Source: Halothiobacillus neapolitanus (GTDB lineage Bacteria; Pseudomonadota; Gammaproteobacteria; Halothiobacillales; Halothiobacillaceae). From it: a stretch of 6,217 bases of DNA. Positions 5,687-6,217 of this stretch are shown here, piece by piece. How positions within the stretch are numbered: the first letter of the stretch is position 1; every line of letters starts with the position of its first letter. The stretch spans positions 1 to 6,217 of the forward strand of contig DYMR01000113.1 of NCBI GenBank assembly GCA_020721485.1. Reading direction: 5' to 3'. The notes under the pieces were generated by a model. That model saw only the letters and a list, made by a program, of their open reading frames with translations. It did no database searches and was not told where the DNA came from. The translations under genes were made by a program, and so were the position numbers.

Positions 5687-6217
5687 ATGAACATCAAACG
5701 AATTATTGCCAGCGATATGCGCGAAGCCATGCGGCAGGTTCGTCAGCTTTTTGGCGATGAAGCGGCGATTCTTTCGAACCGCGCCTGCCCGGAAGGCGTG
5801 GAACTGGTGGTCGCCATCGAGTTTGATGAACAGGCTCTACGGCAAACGGCAGCGCGAGTGCCGCCGGTTCGGGTGGCCGGTGTTCAGCCGCTCAATCGTC
5901 AGGCGGGAAGTCCGCAAGCAGGCAACCCGCGCGCAGGCAGTGCGCCGGTGGAGCCCGCTGCCGCGCCCATTCAGACCCGCTGGACGCCGCCCGCATCGCC
6001 CGCACCGTCGGTAGCCGCCGCCGGCGCGCCGGCCGATGCGTTGACCGAGGATGTCTTCACGCAAGCGCTGGCATCGTTCGAGCCGTCATCCGTCGCACTG
6101 TCGTCCGAACCCGATCTGCCAGAACCGGGCGAAGCGCTGCGCGGTGCCGCGCGTCACCGGACGGATCGAATGGCGCAGCGTTCGGCGCATTCTTCAGCCG
6201 ATACGGCGGCGTTGAGC
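5687..6217 (+). CDS. flhF: Flagellar biosynthesis GTPase FlhF, 3'-truncated by window
   Basis: FlhF is an SRP-type GTPase that, with FlhG/FleN, fixes the pole and number of flagella in polar-flagellated bacteria. The frame is open without a stop from ATG 5687 to the window end (177 codons). The first 47 residues fit the FlhF N-terminal domain: MNIKRIIASDMREAMRQV, then GDEAAILSNR (23-32) and GVELVVAIEFD (37-47). From about residue 55 to 177 the sequence is Ala/Pro/Gly/Ser-rich and probably disordered, as is usual for the middle region of FlhF. The N and G domains with the P-loop are not in the window, so GTPase activity cannot be judged. Cys34 follows SNRA where Lys/Val residues are common. 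The position straight after flhA supports the call. Confidence 0.93.
   Translation, partial: MNIKRIIASDMREAMRQVRQLFGDEAAILSNRACPEGVELVVAIEFDEQALRQTAARVPPVRVAGVQPLNRQAGSPQAGNPRAGSAPVEPAAAPIQTRWTPPASPAPSVAAAGAPADALTEDVFTQALASFEPSSVALSSEPDLPEPGEALRGAARHRTDRMAQRSAHSSADTAALS
5900..5944 (+). repeat. Degenerate 15-bp tandem repeat in the FlhF linker
   Basis: Three consecutive 15-bp units encode QAGSP, QAGNP and RAGSA (residues 72-86). The units are diverged at the DNA level, which suggests an old duplication or simple amino acid bias in a disordered linker. Confidence 0.5.
6020..6033. repeat. 14-bp perfect palindrome in flhF
   Basis: GCCGGCGCGCCGGC is its own reverse complement and lies in the part of the FlhF linker that encodes Ala-Gly-Ala-Pro-Ala. 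With no loop it would be a poor RNA hairpin. GC-rich Ala/Gly codons easily create such palindromes, so no function is proposed. Confidence 0.6.

Noticed and set aside
5706..6014. 102-codon + strand open frame overlapping the start of flhF
   Set aside because: It is out of frame with the FlhF N-terminus, which has its own ribosome binding site and family motifs; this frame is Arg/Pro-rich and unlike any family.

Overview
The window is one uninterrupted run of flagellar export-apparatus genes, all on the + strand: fliO (5' end cut off by the window), fliP, fliQ, fliR, flhB, flhA and the beginning of flhF (3' end cut off). The products form the core of the flagellar type III secretion system. 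FliP, FliQ and FliR build the membrane export gate, FliO helps FliP assemble, FlhB is the autocleaved substrate-specificity switch, and FlhA is the large export and chaperone-docking platform. FlhF is the SRP-type GTPase that sets the site and number of flagella. FlhF runs off the right edge with no stop codon; only its N-terminal domain and a low-complexity linker are inside.

The organism is most likely a polar-flagellated gammaproteobacterium. The gene order fliOPQR-flhB-flhA-flhF is the one known from Pseudomonas/Vibrio-type flagellar clusters, the DNA is moderately GC-rich by eye, and FliP has a cleavable signal peptide. I cannot name the genus; this is an inference from gene order and sequence flavour.

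Layout: fliO and fliP overlap by ATGA. fliQ/fliR and fliR/flhB are each separated by the same four bases (CGCC). Three larger gaps exist: fliP-fliQ (52 nt), flhB-flhA (36 nt) and flhA-flhF (29 nt). No stretch of 300 bases lacks a gene, no intrinsic terminator with a T-run was seen, and no tRNA, rRNA, mobile element or CRISPR was found. Everything is consistent with co-transcription.

No novel system is present; this is a conserved housekeeping locus. The non-obvious signals are: strong potential hairpins that straddle the stop codons of fliP and flhB, exactly at the two largest gaps; a short open frame that links the fliP stop to the fliQ start with overlaps at both ends; a near-consensus sigma-54 -24/-12 element inside the 3' end of flhB, about 225 bp before flhA; and an NPSH rather than NPTH cleavage motif in FlhB.
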